A stretch of DNA of 64,000 nt from Mesaphorura yosii. Lineage: Eukaryota; Arthropoda; Collembola; Poduromorpha; Tullbergiidae. The translations under genes and the position numbers were made by a program. The stretch covers positions 1 to 64,000 of the forward strand of contig WIXG01000131.1 of NCBI GenBank assembly GCA_009869945.1, given 5' to 3'. The notes under the pieces are model-generated. The model was given only the letters and a program-made list of their open reading frames with translations, was not told where the DNA came from and made no database searches. Below, piece after piece: positions 61,097 to 64,000 of the stretch; the stretch's first letter is position 1; every line of letters begins with the position of its first letter.

Positions 61097-64000
61097 TCAC
61101 GTCGCGTAATCAGGTACAGGGCTAAACAAGCTGGTGTACACCAAGGGATTAGGAAATTCTGCGGGATGCTTCAAGGGTGCGTGGGACGAATTCCGTCGGC
61201 AAAAGATCCAGAGGAGGAGCGCGATTGACACTGTGAGAATGGCTGAAATTCCGGTAACAGCCAGCGCGACCACAAATCCGGCAGACGAGACGCAAACCTC
61301 CTCAGACAACAGCAACTGAGCTGTAAACGTGGGGATTATAATTAGTGAGGATTACATGCATCGGACTGGGAACATGACAGCTAAACAACTGCGGCCTTGG
61401 CAGCTTACCATCTGCAGATTGTGTCAGTCGGCTTTCTGGGCGTTCGATTGCCAGTATTGGATTTGAGTACACGGTCACTTCCTCTCTGAGTTGGCCTTCG
61501 AAGGGAAGTTGTGAGTCATTGCCACTGCCAATCACATCCCTTTTCTTTCTTCCGTATGAACTCACAGATGATGGGCAGATTACCTGTAGCGTAGGTATTC
61601 AAATGAGTAGGAATTAGAAATGTCAGCTTGATTAATACAATGTGTAAAGTTTGTCGGGCCTTACGGGATGACACCGTCCGAAACATACGCGAACATTGCA
61701 CTGAAACTTAATACTACTGCTGCCAGGAAATTTGAAAGCGTTGAAGTGTGCAAAAAGTACGTGAGAGTCGTTCTCAATATCCCAGTCACCAAATATGGTG
61801 GGTTCCAGAGCGCAGCCGTTCGCATCCGTGACGTAGTACTCCTTCTCCGAGTCACTATCCATTGTGGTAGCCACGCAATTGCGGACATAGCCTCCGTAAA
61901 TTGTTGATGGCAAGACCTCAACACGCAGTGTCAGCAGGTCGCCGATTTGGGCGGACGTGATTTCCTCACCGTTGCCACCCACAATTCGCATAAAGCAATT
62001 TGGAGGCGGACCCTGCGAGTTAAGTGAACAAATTATGAGTTGGACTTCGCTTTATGGTTGCAATTTCAATATGGGTTACCGTATTCGCGATTGTCCCCAT
62101 CGTCGTGATCATGGACACATCCACATCCAAAGTTATGACCTTTTCTCCAGTCATGTAAACACACTTGATGTTAAAGGCTTGGGCGGTGTGAGTGACCAGT
62201 CTCATGTGCTTCTGAATAACTAACACAAAATTCGCTTCGCCCTACGGAAAAGGCAAAATACGCTGCTGTGATTACTGCCAAAATTACTGTCAAAATGCTT
62301 ACGTTTGAGTGTGTCAGCCCGCAATTTCCAAATTTAACTTTAAAGTCGATCGGCCCGTCCTGATTTGGAACTGATTTTCTGCACTGCGGATTCCCGGAGT
62401 ACCCTTTCACATACACCAGACTTTCTTCAGATCCTCTGTGGTCTGCAAACGACTTGAGTATGCCTTCATTCATGGCAATGTCTACTTGAATCCCATCAGC
62501 CAAACAATTGACAGTCATTTCAGGAGACGGGAAGTCTGTTCGCCACTTCTTCGGGTCTGAAACGATGAGAGCAAACGTTCCAGTTTCAATTTCAAAATCT
62601 AAATCACCCAGCTTCGGCTCGGCAACACAACATAATGGATGTACAACCTTGAGTGGTGGCAGCAGCCCGACACTTGCTGCTTACAGGCGTAAGTCCATTC
62701 GGAGGTGGGCATACACAGTCTCCGTTCGCGTTCAGAATGAGGTCCGAATCACAAATACAAGTTCCATTCAAGGACAAAATCCAACCTTAGAGGATTAAAC
62801 TCGTAAATACGCGTTACCACTTAAGACTTTGATGTCAGAATTTAGGGCTGGCTCAACAGCCAATTGGAGCTCGTCGCGTACCTTCTTTCGTTGAGCATGG
62901 AACGCATTGATCTCCAACCACCAGCTTGTCCGCAGGGCAGACACAATTTGTTCCTTCGGAGAGCTCGTAGCCATTCTTACATTTTCCAGAATCTGCCAAA
63001 CCGAAACAATAATTGAATCGGCAGTTGCATGAACAATTTATTGCACATCAAAAATGAGTTAATACCTTCTTTGCATCGTTTCTCAAAACATTGCATGTTT
63101 GATGGACAAGGACGATCTTGATCGCATCCTTTCACGCACGCGCCGCTCGAGTCACAAATTTGACTTGGTCCACAGTCGTGAGTCGAAGTACATGCTCGGT
63201 GACAAGTGTTCCTGATGCAGGTCTCGTTGTACATGCAATCCCAATTACTACATATAATCAAAGGAGTGGCCCAAATTAATATTATTGCTAGTTATAGCCT
63301 TGTGGGTTTCGGTCAAATTACCTGTCGCATGTCGACTGACATAAAGCTTCAGCGCAAATCATTCCGTCGGGACATGAGCTGGTTTTAGCACACGGAATGT
63401 GCGGCTTGTTGCAACTTACTTGCGCGTCACCAACCAAAGGGTATGGACAGTAGCAAGATGACTGGTGGTCGTGTGCTTTGCAGAGAGCGTTGAGCCCACA
63501 TTTTTGTCCACGACGTAGACATGAACTTATGCACCTGTTTCTTTCACACACTTGGTAGCCGGCACATTCCGTGTCCTTTTTGCAACCCGGGATACAAATT
63601 CCGGTGTCGCAAATGTGGCTGTCCCCGTCAGTGCAGTCGCTGTCCTTGAGGCAAGTCGTCTGACAAACTCCTTCGACACACTTCTCCCCACTCAGGCAGT
63701 TGTCGGTCGAGACACAGAGTTCCTTGCAGACGCTTGAAACACAGGCAAAGTGACTAGAACACTGAGTGCTGCTATCACATGAGCGGGTGGGTTCTCTGAC
63801 ACAGTTTTGCCGGCCCGCACCAGACCCGGCGAGGTTCGGGATGGTCCCCGCCTTGCAGGTGCAATGAATCTGACCCTTCTTAATGCTGCACGTTTGAGAT
63901 ATGTCGCATGATGTTGCTAGGCAGGACACTCGGCAAGCATTCGCGATGCACCTTTCATTGCTACCGCAGTCCGCATCCCGTGAACAGGCACTTAAAATCA
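61097..64000 (-). CDS. Cysteine-rich ZP-domain transmembrane matrix protein (Dumpy-like), 3' part
   Basis: Apical extracellular-matrix protein: a tandem Cys-rich array, a ZP polymerisation domain, a furin-type site and a membrane anchor. The 5' part lies beyond the right edge. Exons in transcript order: from 64000 to 63322, 63066-63247, 62882-62992, 62648-62785, 62303-62556, 62080-62241, 61665-62012, 61409-61583, 61097-61320. The array repeats a roughly 20-25-residue unit (CxxDxDCxxGxxCxxGxC type, e.g. CLSGEKCVEGVCQTTC), interrupted by one EGF-like unit (CGLNALCKAHDHQSSCYC). The ZP domain runs from VNCLADGIQVDI through YVRNCVATTMDSDSE to IKFQCNVRVCFGRC. SYGRKKRD is the likely cleavage site. 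A hydrophobic segment (FVVALAVTGISAILTVSIAL) precedes a short cytoplasmic tail. The 62557-62647 junction is the least certain. ZP-plus-EGF architecture resembles Drosophila Dumpy, but orthology cannot be shown from this part. Confidence 0.88.

Noticed and set aside
62557-62647. Coding read-through of this segment of the ZP gene (PKLGDLDFEIETG...)
   Set aside because: The frame is open next to the ZP exon but does not join the upstream Cys-rich exon without a 67-base intron having a poor acceptor. The model with a TTTCAG acceptor at 62557 and phase-1 join is cleaner, though not certain.

Overview
This window is nuclear DNA from a compact invertebrate genome. Every recognisable gene is a split eukaryotic gene with GT-AG introns, most of them about 50-130 bases long, and genes sit on both strands with short spacers. 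The gene content is purely animal: neurofibromin, GRK2, CaMKK, the KAT8-complex subunit KANSL1, APC/C subunit CDC16, SHOC2, a ZP-domain matrix protein and a neuropeptide F. The NPF precursor, a two-RRM MEC-8/RBPMS protein and a cysteine-rich ZP protein point to a protostome. A small-genome ecdysozoan such as a tardigrade, mite or crustacean is my best guess, but the sequence alone does not settle it. I rebuilt exons by hand from splice consensus, phase continuity and remembered family sequence; all 13 models keep reading frame across every proposed junction.

Layout, left to right. 1-2299 (+): 3' part of KANSL1, cut by the window edge. 4363-8084 (-): MEC-8/RBPMS-type RNA-binding protein with two RRMs; its first exon is tentative. 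8085-14675: long stretch with no supported gene. 14676-16836 (-): medium-chain dehydrogenase/reductase-like protein lacking the usual zinc ligands. 16837-22204: second long empty stretch. 22205-22575 (+): neuropeptide F precursor ending in Arg-Asn-Arg-Tyr-amide. 23001-24697 (-): mitochondrial NAD kinase NADK2, tail-to-tail with NPF through a palindromic double poly(A) signal. 25910-28582 (-): CDC16/APC6. 29629-32186 (+): SHOC2. 33360-34424 (+): ribosomal protein L18A. 34702-37256 (-): ACAD9. 38377-50886 (-): NF1, 40 coding exons over 12.5 kb. 53169-56471 (+): GRK2/3-type kinase. 57692-59500 (-): CaMKK. 61097-64000 (-): 3' part of a ZP-domain, cysteine-rich transmembrane matrix protein that runs off the right edge.

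The genes are unrelated housekeeping, signalling and developmental genes rather than an operon-like system. Two loose functional themes exist: SHOC2 (RAF activation downstream of RAS) and NF1 (RAS-GAP) lie 6 kb apart, and NADK2 and ACAD9 are both mitochondrial. I found no transposon, CRISPR array, rRNA, tRNA or viral insertion that I can support. The most interesting items are the RYamide-type NPF, the two-RRM MEC-8 gene with a possible one-RRM isoform, the zinc-less dehydrogenase, the stopless 72-base intron in GRK2 and the NPF/NADK2 shared 3' end.
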